From NCBI RefSeq assembly GCF_014651055.1, contig NZ_BMWD01000022.1, positions 99,532 to 163,531 of the forward strand: DNA of 64,000 bases. Direction: 5' to 3'. The DNA comes from Streptomyces fructofermentans (GTDB lineage Bacteria; Actinomycetota; Actinomycetes; Streptomycetales; Streptomycetaceae). Each line of letters starts with the position of its first letter. Position 1 is the stretch's first letter. Below, one piece after another: positions 8,552-17,880 of the stretch. The translations under genes and the position numbers were made by a program. Under the pieces are notes generated by a model, which saw only the letters and a program-made list of their open reading frames with translations, made no database searches and had not been told where the DNA came from.

Positions 8552-9199
8552 GTGCGCGATGCGGCACCCGTAGACCATGCAACGGCGACCGGACCGGGCA
8601 GACCGTCACTCGGCGAACGGCGCAGAGCCGCCCTCCGCCTGGACATCGCCCGAGAGGCAGTCCGCCTGTTCACCTCGCAGGGCGTCACCGCCACCACCGG
8701 TGACCAGATAGCCCAGGCGGTCGGCATCTCGACGCGCACGCTGTGGCGCCACTTCCCCACGAAGGAGAGCTGCGTACGTCCGCTGCTCACCGCGGGGTTG
8801 GACGCGGCCACCGATGAACTCCTGCGGCGCTGGCCGCCGGACAGCGCGCTGCTGGACTTCCTGACGGCCACGTGCCGGCACGGCGGGCTGCCGTCGGCCG
8901 ATCCCGCGGTGCTGGATCTGATCCGCATGACGCACACGGAGCCCGCCCTGCGCGCCGTCTGGCTCCAGGCGCACGACGACGCGCTGTCGGTCCTCGCCGA
9001 ACTCCTCGCCCGGCGCTCCGGAAGGAGCCCCGGCGACCTGCGGGTGAGAGTCCACGCGGCAACGGTCAACGGTGCGCTGCGGGCGGCCGCCGAGGACTTC
9101 GCACTCCGCTTCTCCGACGACGCGGACGCCTCGGACGACGAACTCGCCGCGTGCGTCCACGCCGCTCTCCGGGCGGCCTCGGAGGGCCTGCCCTACTGA
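8552..9199 (+). CDS. TetR-family transcriptional regulator
   Basis: A 215-aa regulator. The N-terminal helix-turn-helix reads AREAVRLFTSQGVTATTGDQIAQAVGISTRTLWRHF in two runs (about residues 33-70), the standard TetR pattern; the remaining 140 residues form the helical ligand-binding and dimer domain. I chose the GTG at 8552, with GGTGGAG 5 nt upstream. An upstream GTG at 8471 is possible but lies inside the palindrome at 8462-8476. Divergent placement suggests it represses the lipase gene and itself. Ligand unknown. Confidence 0.9.
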   Translation: MRDAAPVDHATATGPGRPSLGERRRAALRLDIAREAVRLFTSQGVTATTGDQIAQAVGISTRTLWRHFPTKESCVRPLLTAGLDAATDELLRRWPPDSALLDFLTATCRHGGLPSADPAVLDLIRMTHTEPALRAVWLQAHDDALSVLAELLARRSGRSPGDLRVRVHAATVNGALRAAAEDFALRFSDDADASDDELAACVHAALRAASEGLPY

Positions 9200-9317
9200 C
9201 CCCGAACCGGCCCGGGCCGTTCTCCTGGCGTGGCATGAACTCGCGCCCCGGCGGGCCTTCCTCCGCCACGCGTGAAATCGCTGTCCGGCCACCGGAGCAC
9301 GATGGTAGACATCCGGC

Positions 9318-10115
9318 GTGGAAAAGAATCTTGAGTTCCCTGACCTGATACGCCTGATCGATGAACGGTCGACCGCCTTCCGCGCCACGGTCGCCGCCGC
9401 GCCGAGCCTCGACGCACAGGTGCCGACCTGCCCCGGGTGGACACTGTTCGACCTGGTGAAGCACCTGGGTGGGGGAGACCGCTTCTGGGCCGCGATCGTC
9501 GGCGCCGGACCCGCCGACGCTCCCCCGGCGGAGGCGGCCGCCGCGCGTGCCGCTCTGGAGGTGCCGCAGGAGCGTGAGGCCCTGCTGGCCTGGCTGGCCA
9601 CGTCGACGCAGCTCCTGCTGACCGCCCTGCGCGAGGGAGGACCGGACGCCGACTGCTGGGCGTGGTGGAGTGGTCTGCAGACGCCGCGGACCTCCGGTGG
9701 AGTCGCCCGGCACCGGGCCCAGGAGACCGCGGTGCACACCTACGACGCCCAGCTCGCCGCGGGCGCCCCGCAGCCGCTGCCGGCCGAGGTCGCCCTCGAC
9801 GGTGTCGAGGAGTTCCTGTTCACCTGCGTCGCGGCGGCCAGCGCATGGCCGCACAAGCCCACGACCTTCGACTTCCACGCCGCCGAGGGTCCCTCCTGGC
9901 GCCTCACTGTCGACGGCGACGGCGCACGCTCCACCCGCATCCCCGCGCCCGCGGACACGGCCGGCGTGGACTTGGACGCAGCCGGCGCCTCCGTCCATGG
10001 CACCGCCAGTGAGTTGGTCCTCTACCTGTACGACCGCATCCCGGCCGACTCCTTGCGCGTCGACGGAGACGCAGGGCTGCTCGACCTGCTCCGCGCGTGG
10101 GAGCCGGAGTCGTAG
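9318..10115 (+). CDS. Maleylpyruvate isomerase/mycothiol-dependent family protein
   Basis: A 265-aa protein with an N-terminal DinB-like metal-binding domain and the C-terminal domain typical of the family. VPTCPGWTLFDLVKHL (about residues 36-51) and VARHRAQETAVHTYDAQ (about 130-146) carry the His/Glu metal ligands of mycothiol-dependent maleylpyruvate isomerase. True maleylpyruvate isomerase activity is not certain, because actinobacteria have many relatives with unknown substrates. The start is a GTG with no strong ribosome binding site. It is read in the same direction as the TetR gene, 118 bp downstream. Confidence 0.85.
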   Translation: MEKNLEFPDLIRLIDERSTAFRATVAAAPSLDAQVPTCPGWTLFDLVKHLGGGDRFWAAIVGAGPADAPPAEAAAARAALEVPQEREALLAWLATSTQLLLTALREGGPDADCWAWWSGLQTPRTSGGVARHRAQETAVHTYDAQLAAGAPQPLPAEVALDGVEEFLFTCVAAASAWPHKPTTFDFHAAEGPSWRLTVDGDGARSTRIPAPADTAGVDLDAAGASVHGTASELVLYLYDRIPADSLRVDGDAGLLDLLRAWEPES

Positions 10116-10400
10116 GACGCACCGGTGGCGGGCGGCCGCGGCTCGATCCGGTAGGACAGGGCTCCTCGCCGGGTTCGTGAGTCGCGGCACCGGACTCGAA
10201 CCCGCGAGGCGGCCTCAGGGCGTCACCGGGTTCCGTGTCGTGGCCGCGCGCAGACCGGCCGAAAGTCGCGGCCCGGGCCGCCGCTGAACCGGGCCGCGCT
10301 TCCATGCTTGCCAGGGGCGATCACGTCGCCGTACATTCCCTCCACCCGGCTTGTCCGGCCGCTTCGTCTATCCCCTTTGAGCACATGAGGAGCGCCCGGT

Positions 10401-11042
10401 ATGACGGGTGTAATGGCGGTCGCCGGCGGCACCGCATCCGGCAAGTCCACTCTTGCCCGAGCCCTGTCGCTGCAGTGTCCCGAGAGCATGGCCCTCGTCC
10501 ATCTGGACGACTACTACGTGCCCGCGCACGACCCCCTGAGGGGTGTGTGGACGGTCAGCGCCGACGGGCACCCCGTCCTCGACTGGAACCATCCGGGGTC
10601 CATCGACCAGACAGCGGTGTCCCACGCCATCGACGCGGCGCTGCTGCGCCCCGACGTGCAGCTGGTGGTGGTCGAGGGCCTGTTCGCGCTGTCACTGCCG
10701 TCCGTGGTCCGGCGGGCGGCGTGGCGGGTGTACGTCGACACCCCCGACGACATTCGACTGGCCCGCAAGATCCTCCGGAAGATCGAGGTGCAGCGGCAGG
10801 ACCCCGGGCTGTCCCTGCGCAACTACCTGCAGACCGGCAGGGATCACCACACGGCCCATGTCGCGCCCTCGCGGGCGGCGGCCGATCTGGTCGTGGACGG
10901 AACCGCGAGCGAGGCGGAGATGCTGGCGGCCGTCATGCCGCTGATCGGACCGGCCCTCGCACCGCCGCCCGCGGCGCCCTCGCGGGCACGGGGGGTGTGC
11001 GGTGTGACCCGTACCCCCGGGGTCCCGGTGTTCGCGTTGTGA
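10401..11042 (+). CDS. Uridine-kinase-like P-loop NTPase
   Basis: A 213-aa protein of the uridine kinase/phosphoribulokinase fold. The Walker A motif GGTASGKST is at residues 9-17; VHLDDYYVP (about 33-41) is the substrate-binding Asp segment; VVVEGLFAL is the strand that follows Walker B. RKILRKIEVQ and the later Arg residues match the lid region. It probably phosphorylates a nucleoside or a related small molecule, but the family also contains enzymes with other substrates. The C-terminal 30 residues are Pro/Arg-rich and unlike the family. Confidence 0.8.
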   Translation: MTGVMAVAGGTASGKSTLARALSLQCPESMALVHLDDYYVPAHDPLRGVWTVSADGHPVLDWNHPGSIDQTAVSHAIDAALLRPDVQLVVVEGLFALSLPSVVRRAAWRVYVDTPDDIRLARKILRKIEVQRQDPGLSLRNYLQTGRDHHTAHVAPSRAAADLVVDGTASEAEMLAAVMPLIGPALAPPPAAPSRARGVCGVTRTPGVPVFAL

Positions 11043-11055
11043 CGTGCCCCGGGGG

Positions 11056-11081
11056 CACCGGGCCCTGTGTGGGGCCCGGTG
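11056..11081. terminator. Bidirectional terminator
   Basis: CACCGGGCCC (11056-11065) pairs perfectly with GGGCCCGGTG (11072-11081) around a 6-nt loop. It sits between the convergent kinase-like gene (ends 11042) and the MFS gene (ends 11134). Confidence 0.8.
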
Positions 11082-11133
11082 GCCAGGCCGTGGGGGCAGG
11101 GCGCGCACGGACACGGTCGGCGACCGGCGGGCC

Positions 11134-12756
11134 TCAGGCTCCCGGTCCGCTCGGCCTCCCGGTGGCGGCACGGGCGGAGTCCTCGGTGCCGTAGCGCCGC
11201 AGGAGTTCCCGCTCGGCGTCCCGGTGCGGGAACATGAGGAAGATCAGCAGCGCGCCCAGGGCGATCGCGACCAGGCCGACGGTGTACGCGCCGTCGTCGC
11301 CGTGGAGGAACGACTTGCGTGCTGCCGCGACGATCTGGTCGGCGTAGCGGGGGTGCTGCTGGGCGACCTGCGCGGCGGAGGCGAACGACTTCGTCAGCTC
11401 GCTCTGGACCTGGTTCGACACGTCCTTGCTCTCGGGGGAGGCGGCGATCGCCGCGCTGAAGGCCGAGGCGTAGCCGGCGGTGAGGAGCAGGCCCATGACG
11501 GACTGCATGACGGCCCCGCCGAGGTCGCGTTGCAGGTCGGCGGTGCCCGACGCCATGCCGACCCGCCGTACGGGCACCGATCCGGTCAGCGAGTGGGATG
11601 AGGGCGTGCCCGCGAAACCGGCGCCGACACCGATGAGCACGTAGGCGAAGCCGACCTGCCAGTAGCCGCTGTCCTCGCCCCAGAACAGCAGCATCCACCC
11701 GAAGGCGAGGAAGAGGAACGCGTAACCGATCAGCAGGGTCGCGCGGGCTCCGTGTCTCTCGACCAGCTTCGCGGACCGTGGTGCCACGAGCACCATCATC
11801 ACGACGAGCGGGAGGATGGCGGCGCCGGCTTCGACGGGGCTGTACTCGAGCACGTTCTGCAGGTACTGCTGGCTGACGAACGCCGACCCCATCATGGAGC
11901 CCCACACGATGATTCCCGCGCATGCGGCGACCCAGAACGTGCGCCGGGCGGCGATGTGGAGGTCGTACAGCGGGTTCGGCGCCCGGCGCTGACGCCAGAA
12001 GAAGGCCGCTCCGGCGGCCAGGGCGATCACGGCGAGGCCGACGACCAGTGACCCCTGGCCGGGCACAGCGGCGAAATTGATCGCCAGCACCAGTCCCGCG
12101 ACCAGGAAGACGGAGAGGGTGCCGCCCAGGTTGTCCACCGGCTCGGCCGACTCGTTGGCGTGCGCGGGGACGAACAGCGATGCCATGACCAGGGCGACCG
12201 CGGCAAGGGGCAGGGTGATCAGGAACACCGACCCCCAGTAGAAGCTTTCGAGCAGGGCGCCCGCGATCACCGGTCCGAGCATGGAGATGCCGCCGCCCAG
12301 GGCCGACCACAGCGCGATCGCCTTCGTCCGCGCCGGCCCCGCCCACAGGGCGGTGATCAGCGCCAGGGTGGTCGGGTAGGCCATGCCGGCCGAGAGCCCG
12401 CCGAGGATCCGGGCCGCCACGAGGACGGTGTCCGTCGGCGCGTACGCGGCGAGCAGGCAGGCGGGGACGGACAGGGCGACGCCCAGGAGCAGGAGCAGCT
12501 TGCGGCCGTGACGGTCGCCGACCGCACCCAGATAGAGCACCGACGCGGCCAGGCCGAGGGAGTACCCCACGGCGATCAGGTTCAGCGCGGTCTGCGAGGA
12601 GTCGAAGGCCTTCCCGATGGCGGGCAGTGCCACGTTGGCCACCGACAGGTTCAGGTTGGCCACGGCGGCGACGATGATCAGGGACGCCAGGACGAGCGAC
12701 GCCCGCGCCGGGGCCTCGCGCGGAACGTCGATGCGAGGCGCGCCGGTTTTCGACAT
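11134..12756 (-). CDS. MFS drug/solute exporter, DHA2-like (14 TM)
   Basis: A 540-aa membrane transporter that would export a drug or metabolite by proton exchange. The first helix contains LSVANVALPAIGKAF, and the loop 2-3 motif A reads GAVGDRHGRKLLLL; motif C-like AGALLE follows in helix 5. About 14 hydrophobic segments with a periplasmic loop near residues 440-490 (Ser/Gln/Lys-rich) fit DHA2. The ATG at 12756 has GGAGG 5 nt upstream; the longer frame from 12981 is excluded on that basis. No regulator is adjacent. Confidence 0.9.
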   Translation of the reverse strand: MSKTGAPRIDVPREAPARASLVLASLIIVAAVANLNLSVANVALPAIGKAFDSSQTALNLIAVGYSLGLAASVLYLGAVGDRHGRKLLLLLGVALSVPACLLAAYAPTDTVLVAARILGGLSAGMAYPTTLALITALWAGPARTKAIALWSALGGGISMLGPVIAGALLESFYWGSVFLITLPLAAVALVMASLFVPAHANESAEPVDNLGGTLSVFLVAGLVLAINFAAVPGQGSLVVGLAVIALAAGAAFFWRQRRAPNPLYDLHIAARRTFWVAACAGIIVWGSMMGSAFVSQQYLQNVLEYSPVEAGAAILPLVVMMVLVAPRSAKLVERHGARATLLIGYAFLFLAFGWMLLFWGEDSGYWQVGFAYVLIGVGAGFAGTPSSHSLTGSVPVRRVGMASGTADLQRDLGGAVMQSVMGLLLTAGYASAFSAAIAASPESKDVSNQVQSELTKSFASAAQVAQQHPRYADQIVAAARKSFLHGDDGAYTVGLVAIALGALLIFLMFPHRDAERELLRRYGTEDSARAATGRPSGPGA

Positions 12757-13034
12757 GGAACCTCCGGGGCGAAGTTTGGGCTTCGCGAGAGTCTTGCCTG
12801 ATCCGCCGTTGCGCACATCGCCCCATTGGGATGACACGCCCACCGTCACCGACGTGGTCCGCGCCCCGCCGTGGCGGCGACCTGGGCGTCGAGTGAGCAC
12901 GGACGGTCCCCGGTACTCGTGATCCTCATCGCTGCTTCGGTGCTGCAACCCCATCACCCGTCCGGGCGTCGTAGCGGGCACGGCGTGTCCGACACCGCCG
13001 AGGCGGCTCCGGTCCGCGCGGCACTCTGAACGGG

Positions 13035-14216
13035 ATGGACCAGGTGAACGGACCTACGGCGGCGACGGCACCGCGGAGGCGGCTGCGCCCCTTGCGGCGG
13101 CCCGTGCGGGGTGGGGAGCCGGGCGACCGGTCCGCCTGGACGCGCGGGCGGGTGCTGTCGGGCCTCGCCGCCCTGAGCGCTCTCCTGCTGGTGTTCCACC
13201 GCGCCGTCCCGAACACCCCTGGCCGCCTCGGCAGCCTCCTGGAGACGTTCCTCCCCTGGCTCGGACTGGCGGTTCCACTGCTCCTGGTGTCGGCGCTGCT
13301 GCGCAGGTCGGCCCTGGCGCTGGTGGCGGTGACGCTCCCGGCGGCCGTCTGGGGAGTCGCGTACGTGGACCCGCTGCTGTCCGAGGACACGGAGGCGTAC
13401 GACCTGGTCGCGGTCCAGCACAACGTCAGTGACGTGAACCCGGACCCCTTGGCCACCGCGCGCGCCCTCGCGCGGGAGCAGGCGGACCTCATCGCGCTGG
13501 AGGAACTGACCCCGGCATCCCTGCCGGTCTACGAGAAGGCTCTGGCACGGGGCTATCCCCACCGGGCGGTCGAGGGAAGCGTCGGCCTGTGGTCGAGGCA
13601 TCCGCTGTCGGACATCCGTCCGCTGGACATCAGGCCGGAGGGAGTCGGCGAGGGCTGGAAGCGGGGCCTGCGGTCCACGGCGCACACCCCTGTGGGCGAA
13701 GTCGCCGTCCTCGTCGCCCACTTGCCCTCGGTACGCGTCGGGTGGCACGGCCTCGGCACCGCCCGGCGGGACGAGAGCGCCGACCTGCTCGGCTCGGCCG
13801 TGGCGGGCGAGCAGACCGACCGGCTGATCCTGCTCGGCGACCTCAACAGCACGGTCGCGGACCGGGGCTTGTCCCCGGTCACCTCGCAACTGGCCCACGG
13901 ACCGGCGGACTTCCCCTTCAGTTGGCCCGCGGGTCTCCCCGTCTCCCGGATCGACCACGTCATGGCCCGGTCGGGAACAGTCGGCGCCGTCCGGACCCTC
14001 GCCGCCACGGGCAGCGACCATCTCCCGGTCGCCGCCGGCATCACGTTCGGGCCGCGGCGCCCGCCCACCGGCACGGCACACGGCCAGGACGCGAGGACCG
14101 CCGGCCACGACCGGCAGCCCCGGGCCCGGCCCCTCCCTGCACGGCGCTCGGAGGCGCGGCCCCCGCCGAACGCTCCCGCGAGGTGCTCCCGGGCGCCGAC
14201 CCACGAGGCACCGTGA
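13035..14216 (+). CDS. Membrane-bound endonuclease/exonuclease/phosphatase-fold protein
   Basis: A 393-aa protein. Residues about 40-62 and 70-110 form three hydrophobic segments; the rest is an EEP-fold domain outside the membrane. Motifs: VAVQHNVSDVN (Asn of the first motif), IALEELTP (metal-binding Glu), ILLGDLNS (DxN) and ATGSDHLPVAA (the final Asp-His pair). The family cleaves phosphodiesters in DNA, RNA or phospholipids; the substrate is unknown. The last 40 residues are Pro/Arg-rich. It is divergent from the MFS gene. Confidence 0.85.
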   Translation: MDQVNGPTAATAPRRRLRPLRRPVRGGEPGDRSAWTRGRVLSGLAALSALLLVFHRAVPNTPGRLGSLLETFLPWLGLAVPLLLVSALLRRSALALVAVTLPAAVWGVAYVDPLLSEDTEAYDLVAVQHNVSDVNPDPLATARALAREQADLIALEELTPASLPVYEKALARGYPHRAVEGSVGLWSRHPLSDIRPLDIRPEGVGEGWKRGLRSTAHTPVGEVAVLVAHLPSVRVGWHGLGTARRDESADLLGSAVAGEQTDRLILLGDLNSTVADRGLSPVTSQLAHGPADFPFSWPAGLPVSRIDHVMARSGTVGAVRTLAATGSDHLPVAAGITFGPRRPPTGTAHGQDARTAGHDRQPRARPLPARRSEARPPPNAPARCSRAPTHEAP

Positions 14217-14289
14217 GCGCGCGGCGACCCGCGGTCCGGCGCGGCCCACCGGGGCGGCCGTCGGGCCGTTGTCCGAGGCTGGTGCTTTG

Positions 14290-14763
14290 ATGGGAATCAT
14301 GACCAGGAGAAGTGTCGTCGTCGAACGGCGTGTCGCCGCCACCCGGGGAGCGGTGTGGGAGGCCATCACCGACCTCGCCGGCATGCAGGACGTCCTGAGC
14401 GGTGTCCTGAAGGTCGAGGTCCTCACGGACGGGGCGTTCGGCGCCGGCACACGCTGGAGGGAGACCCGGCGCATGTTCGGCAAGGACGCCACCGAGGAGA
14501 TGTGGGTGACCCTGAGCGAGCCGACCGAGCGGTACGTGGTGGAGGCGGAGTCCCACGGCTCCCGCTACCGCTCGGAGTGGGAGCTGCGCGCCGAGGGCCC
14601 GGCCACGACGACGATCCGTATGACGTTCTCCGCCGTGCCGACCGGTGGTGCCGCCGGCCTGCTCGCGAAGATCATGGCCCCGCTCGGTGAGAAGGCGGTC
14701 GCCAAGGCCATCGCCAAGGACCTCGCCGATGTCGCCGCGGCCGTGGAGAGCCGCGGCGTCTGA
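14290..14763 (+). CDS. SRPBCC (START-like) family protein
   Basis: A 157-aa lipid/ligand-binding fold. It starts with RSVVVERRVAATRGAVWEAI, the typical first strand and helix of SRPBCC proteins, and ends with the long amphipathic helix KAVAKAIAKDLADVAAAVE. The ligand is unknown. The start could be 14269, 14290 or 14299; none has a strong ribosome binding site, and I chose 14290 as the middle option. It is in the same direction as the EEP gene, 73 bp downstream. Confidence 0.82.
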   Translation: MGIMTRRSVVVERRVAATRGAVWEAITDLAGMQDVLSGVLKVEVLTDGAFGAGTRWRETRRMFGKDATEEMWVTLSEPTERYVVEAESHGSRYRSEWELRAEGPATTTIRMTFSAVPTGGAAGLLAKIMAPLGEKAVAKAIAKDLADVAAAVESRGV

Positions 14764-14995
14764 GGTCATCCTCCGGCCTCGAAGGCAGCCGCCCGGTGCG
14801 GCCGGCTCTCCCGTCGGCCCGTCGCGACCTCCGTCGCGCCGAGCGTCCGGCAGGTCCGACCCGTGCCCGGGCCGGCTGCATTCGGGTCGGCCCGCTCTCG
14901 GACCGGCCTGCACGATGAACGACGGTTTCCTCAGGACCGGTTGCCACCTGACGGACCGCTCGCCCCGCGACGCCACCCGGTGGCCGCGGGCCCCG

Positions 14996-16264
14996 TCACT
15001 CCCCCGGCGCCGCCTTCCGCAGGGCGGTGATGCAGGTGGTGATCGCCTCCTGGAGCTCCTCCAGGCGCTGGAGCATGTCGTCCTCGTAGATGGTGTCGAG
15101 GTCGTCCACGTCGTCGAAGGTCAGCTCCTCGAAGACCTTGGTCGCCTTCTGCAGGCTGCTGTAGAACTTCGTGCGGCGTTCCTGGAGGCGGAGTTCGGGG
15201 TTCGCCTGGATGGTCTGGGCGACGAGGTCCTTCACGGAGTCGTACGCGTCCGACGCCCATTCGCCGGTCTCCTCGCCCTCGTCCAGCTCGTCGATGAGGG
15301 AGAGATGACGCTCGGCCTCGGCGCGCAGCTCGGCGGGGGCATCGATCGTCTGCCCGGCCGGGGTCTTGACCTGGCCGTTCTCGACGATCTGCCGGACGTA
15401 GCCGATACGGCTGGCCGCCTGCGTCTCGGCGGCGACCGCCTTCTTCAGGTCCTCGGTGCGGGCGATGTCCCGGGCGAGTCCGGTCTGCAGCACCGGGTCC
15501 TCCTGGAGCCGGTCGAGGAGTGCCACCCGGGCCGCCTGAGCCGTGGACGGGTCGGCGAGGATCGCGGCCCGGAGCGCGGTGGGGTTCTCGGCGACCTCCA
15601 GGGCCTTCGTGGGCCGGATGCCCTCGGCCTCGGCCGCCGCGGCGATCGCCGTGCCGCGCTCGGATCCGGCGCTGGAACGCGAGGTGTAGTACGTGTGCCA
15701 GACGTCGGAGTCCGGCAGTTCGACGTCCTGTCCCGGGGCCAGCGCCTCGAAGTAGGGGACCAGACCGTCGTCGGACGCCTTGTCCCACGCCTTGTAATAG
15801 CGCATGACACGCTCGGGCGAGCACCCGGCCAGTTCGGCGAAGGCCTTCGCGGACACCTTCGCGGTGTCTCCCGCCGCCTCGCCGCCCGGCCGTACGCTGC
15901 GCGCCACCTTCAACGCGAACGCCCAGCCACCCGCCCGTACGTACGCCCCGAAGTCCCGGGCGTCCCGGACCACCTCGCCGGGCACGTCGTCCGGCACGGC
16001 CGCCGCGTCCGCGCCGGCCCCCTGCGGCGCCTCCGCGGCATGCGGGTGCGCGTCGTCCCGCGCGGTCCCCAGGGGCGCGTCGGCGGCCGGGCTCTGGCCG
16101 GGCAGTTCCACCGCCGGACGTCCGTCGCTCGTGTCCACGGCCGTGACCTCTCCGTCCGACGATCCGGGCTCGACCCAGAACTCCTCGGCTTCTGCGGTCG
16201 CCTGTCCGGGCACCGCGTCGGCGGACGGGACGGACGGTTCGGGCTGAGCGGTCACAACGGTCAC
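14996..16264 (-). CDS. Conserved hypothetical protein, possible DNA-binding segment
   Basis: A 422-aa acidic protein that I do not recognise. Residues 1-100 are low-complexity and Ala/Pro/Asp-rich. Residues about 100-180 hold VSAKAFAELAGCSPERVMRY, which looks like a helix-turn-helix, followed by a conserved-looking WHTYYTSR. Residues 200-420 are strongly helical, with probable coiled coil. Together this loosely resembles ParB-type or regulator architecture, but no ParB motif is visible. The GTG at 16264 has AGGAGAG 8 nt upstream. It is divergent from the KAS III gene. Confidence 0.72.
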   Translation of the reverse strand: MTVVTAQPEPSVPSADAVPGQATAEAEEFWVEPGSSDGEVTAVDTSDGRPAVELPGQSPAADAPLGTARDDAHPHAAEAPQGAGADAAAVPDDVPGEVVRDARDFGAYVRAGGWAFALKVARSVRPGGEAAGDTAKVSAKAFAELAGCSPERVMRYYKAWDKASDDGLVPYFEALAPGQDVELPDSDVWHTYYTSRSSAGSERGTAIAAAAEAEGIRPTKALEVAENPTALRAAILADPSTAQAARVALLDRLQEDPVLQTGLARDIARTEDLKKAVAAETQAASRIGYVRQIVENGQVKTPAGQTIDAPAELRAEAERHLSLIDELDEGEETGEWASDAYDSVKDLVAQTIQANPELRLQERRTKFYSSLQKATKVFEELTFDDVDDLDTIYEDDMLQRLEELQEAITTCITALRKAAPGE

Positions 16265-16568
16265 GGGAAGACTCTCCTGGGAAGGGTCAGGGCTTCAAAG
16301 GGCAGCGCGTGCAGCCTATATGAACCGGTTCGGGATGCTTTGCTCCCGACCGATCCGGTCGACCGTGACAGAGGGACCCCTCGGCGCCACGACTGCCGGC
16401 ACCGGCTCCATGGTCCCTCACGGCACACCCGGCGGACCGGCCGACCGGCGGAGAGTGAGGTGCCGCACGCCGCAGCCGGGCAGGCCCGGGCAGGTCGCCC
16501 ACGCGCGGTGCCGAAGGGGCAGCCCGCCCGCAGATAACTCTCCGCCTCCACTCAAGTACGCTTAGTGA
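16265..16568. other. Divergent intergenic region upstream of the KAS III cassette
   Basis: About 300 bases with no supported gene. TACGCT at 16557-16562 could be the -10 of the KAS III gene. Transcription would then start at or next to the ATG at 16569, which has no ribosome binding site, so a leaderless mRNA is plausible. I see no clear -35. Confidence 0.35.
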
Positions 16569-17609
16569 ATGAACGTTTCGAGCGCGGAACTCCCCCAAGT
16601 GCGGGGAACGGCCGCCGTGGTGACGGGTGTCGGCGCCCATCTTCCCTCCCGTCGCGTGACCAACGACGAGCTGTGCACCCGGCTGGACAGCAGCGACGAG
16701 TGGATCCGCGAGAGAATCGGGATCCAGGAGCGCCGCCGGGCCGACGCGAGCGTGTCCACGGGTGACCTGGCCCTGGAGGCCGCGCGCCGGGCGATGCGGT
16801 CGGCGGGCGCGACCGACGTCGACGCACTCGTGCTGGCCACGACCACCCCCGACCACCACTGCCCCGCCACCGCTCCGGCCGTCGCCCACCGACTCGGACT
16901 CCGCGACGCGGTCGCCTTCGACGTGACCGCGGGATGCGCGGGGTTCGTCCACGCGTCCGCCGTCGCCGCCGGACTCATCAGCGCGGGCAGCGCCCGCAGG
17001 GTACTGGTCGTCGGCGCCGAGACGATGTCGGCCATCATCGACTCCGACGACCGCTCCACGGCCCCCCTGTTCGGCGACGGCGCCGGAGCCATGGTCCTGG
17101 AGGCCGGGCCCGAAGGACACGACGGCTGCCTCGGACCCTTCGCGTGGGGCAGCGACGGCTCCCTGGCCGACGCCATCGTCATCCCGGCCGGCGGAGCCCG
17201 GCAGCGCGACCGCAGGGACACGGCGCCCGCCGGCGACTTCTTCGTTCACATGCGCGGGAACGAGGTCTTCCGGCACGCCGTGCGCCGTATGAGCCAGGCG
17301 GCCCGGGACGCCGTCACAGCGGCGGGATGGACACTCGACGAGGTCGACCGCCTCATCGTCCACCAGGCCAACGGCCGCATCGGCGCCTCCGTCGCCGACG
17401 CCCTCGGCATCCCGCCCGAGCGCACACCGTCCAACATCGCCCACGTCGGCAACACCGCGGCGGCCTCCGTTCCGCTGCTCCTCGCCCACGCCGCCGACGA
17501 CGGCCGGCTGAAACCCGGACACCGCGTGCTCGTTGTCGCCTTCGGCAGCGGTCTCGCCTGGGCGGCCACCACCCTCGTGTGGCCGCCGGGCATCACCGCG
17601 GAGCTGTAG
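16569..17609 (+). CDS. 3-oxoacyl-ACP synthase III-like (FabH-like) enzyme
   Basis: A 346-aa KAS III enzyme that condenses an acyl-CoA starter with a carrier-bound malonyl or other nucleophile. The catalytic triad is complete: Cys 123 in TAGCAGF, His 265 in IVHQANGRI and Asn 295 in HVGNTAAAS. Also seen are SSDEWIRERIGI and the C-terminal GSGLAWAATTLVW, both FabH signatures. It is followed 37 bp later by an acyl carrier protein and a hydrolase, not by fabD/fabF, so it belongs to a specialised pathway and not to primary fatty acid synthesis. There is no ribosome binding site; a leaderless transcript is likely. Confidence 0.92.
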   Translation: MNVSSAELPQVRGTAAVVTGVGAHLPSRRVTNDELCTRLDSSDEWIRERIGIQERRRADASVSTGDLALEAARRAMRSAGATDVDALVLATTTPDHHCPATAPAVAHRLGLRDAVAFDVTAGCAGFVHASAVAAGLISAGSARRVLVVGAETMSAIIDSDDRSTAPLFGDGAGAMVLEAGPEGHDGCLGPFAWGSDGSLADAIVIPAGGARQRDRRDTAPAGDFFVHMRGNEVFRHAVRRMSQAARDAVTAAGWTLDEVDRLIVHQANGRIGASVADALGIPPERTPSNIAHVGNTAAASVPLLLAHAADDGRLKPGHRVLVVAFGSGLAWAATTLVWPPGITAEL

Positions 17610-17646
17610 AGATCCACCTGCCCAGGAACGTAAGGGAACGAAGCAC

Positions 17647-17880
17647 GTGCTGGAAGAACTCAAAGGCATCCTCACCACGCAGGCGGGACTTCCCGCCGCG
17701 CCCATCACCGCCGACGCGTCCCTCGCCGACGCCGGCATCGACTCCATGGCCGTGACCGTGCTGTCCATGCAACTGGAGGACAGGATGGGCCTGTTCCTCA
17801 CCGAGGACGAACTGTCGTGCGCCCCGACCGTCAGCGCCCTGGCCGACCTCATCGCGAGCCGAGCCGCCGGGACGCCGTGA
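17647..17880 (+). CDS. Acyl carrier protein
   Basis: A 77-aa carrier protein. DAGIDSMAVTVL contains the Ser (residue 33) that receives phosphopantetheine; the motif is DSM and not the DSL of primary ACPs, which is typical of stand-alone carriers in secondary pathways. The length is normal. The start is a GTG at 17647 with only a weak site upstream (AAGGGAACGAAG). The stop overlaps the ATG of the following hydrolase, which indicates translational coupling. The partner enzymes are the KAS III upstream and the hydrolase downstream. Confidence 0.9.
   Translation: MLEELKGILTTQAGLPAAPITADASLADAGIDSMAVTVLSMQLEDRMGLFLTEDELSCAPTVSALADLIASRAAGTP

Noticed and set aside
10185..10215. A tRNA T-arm-like sequence (GGTTCGAGTCC on the minus strand)
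   Set aside because: The flanking bases do not form a 5-bp T stem, and no anticodon, D arm or acceptor pairing is found on either side.
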